From Mycolicibacterium malmesburyense (GTDB lineage: Bacteria > Actinomycetota > Actinomycetes > Mycobacteriales > Mycobacteriaceae), in NCBI RefSeq assembly GCF_001050015.1, contig NZ_CVTB01000317.1, positions 1-13,814 on the forward strand: a stretch of 13,814 bases of DNA, in the 5' to 3' direction. The position numbers and the translations under genes are program-made. Positions 13,763 through 13,814 of the stretch are shown in pieces. How positions within the stretch are numbered: position 1 is the first letter of the stretch; each line of letters begins with the position of its first letter. The notes below the pieces were generated by a model, which ran no database searches, was not told the origin of the DNA, and saw nothing but the letters and a program-made list of their open reading frames with translations.

Positions 13763-13814
13763 GTGCCCTGCCAACGCACGCTCACGCGGAAGCGTCGGCC
13801 ATAGGCGGGACGAG

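Noticed and set aside
13133..13774. 213-codon minus-strand frame starting with a LAQSAERLTRNEQVRSSIL-like peptide
   Set aside because: That peptide is the familiar false translation of a tRNA gene, here the tRNA-Thr; the rest is antisense to two real genes.
13687..13814. Mobile-element attachment site at the tRNA-Thr 3' end
   Set aside because: No integrase, no repeated copy of the tRNA end and no change in base composition within the window.

Overview
The window reads as chromosome of a high-GC actinobacterium, most likely a fast-growing mycobacterium (Mycolicibacterium type). The grounds are the very high G+C in every reading frame, frequent GTG starts, a divergent dacB/ppa pair that I recall from mycobacterial genomes, and a PPase sequence nearly identical in form to the mycobacterial enzyme. 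No transposase, integrase, phage gene or CRISPR array is visible.

Region 1 (1-2620) holds ordinary small chromosomal genes. These are the 5' end of a D-Ala-D-Ala carboxypeptidase-like gene (minus strand), inorganic pyrophosphatase (plus), an OHCU decarboxylase-like protein with a changed active-site residue (plus), two overlapping minus-strand genes for exported proteins, and an unrecognised 130-residue protein.

Region 2 (2665-3800, minus strand) is a TerC-family membrane protein. Its leader carries what looks like a yybP-ykoY manganese riboswitch. The 3' strand of the aptamer's closing helix can instead pair perfectly with the ribosome binding site, so the switch can be read from the sequence.

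Region 3 (3958-13275, plus strand) is the most interesting part. A 1299-residue single-module synthetase has the order adenylation - thiolation - three rounds of (two membrane helices + left-handed beta-helix domain). This is the architecture of epsilon-poly-L-lysine synthetase (Pls), and the specificity residues read close to a lysine code. It overlaps by 4 bases an M1-type zinc peptidase, which overlaps by 4 bases an MOP-type flippase-like membrane protein. UDP-glucose 4-epimerase (galE) and a GT-C-like polytopic membrane protein follow in the same direction. My reading is a candidate cationic homopoly(amino acid) locus: the first gene makes the polymer, the peptidase trims or degrades it, and the flippase/epimerase/GT-C genes supply transport or glycan functions. 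The first two roles rest on visible motifs; the link to the last three genes is inference from position.

Region 4 (13301-13762) has a small carboxymuconolactone decarboxylase-family protein and a convergent, intact tRNA-Thr(CGT).
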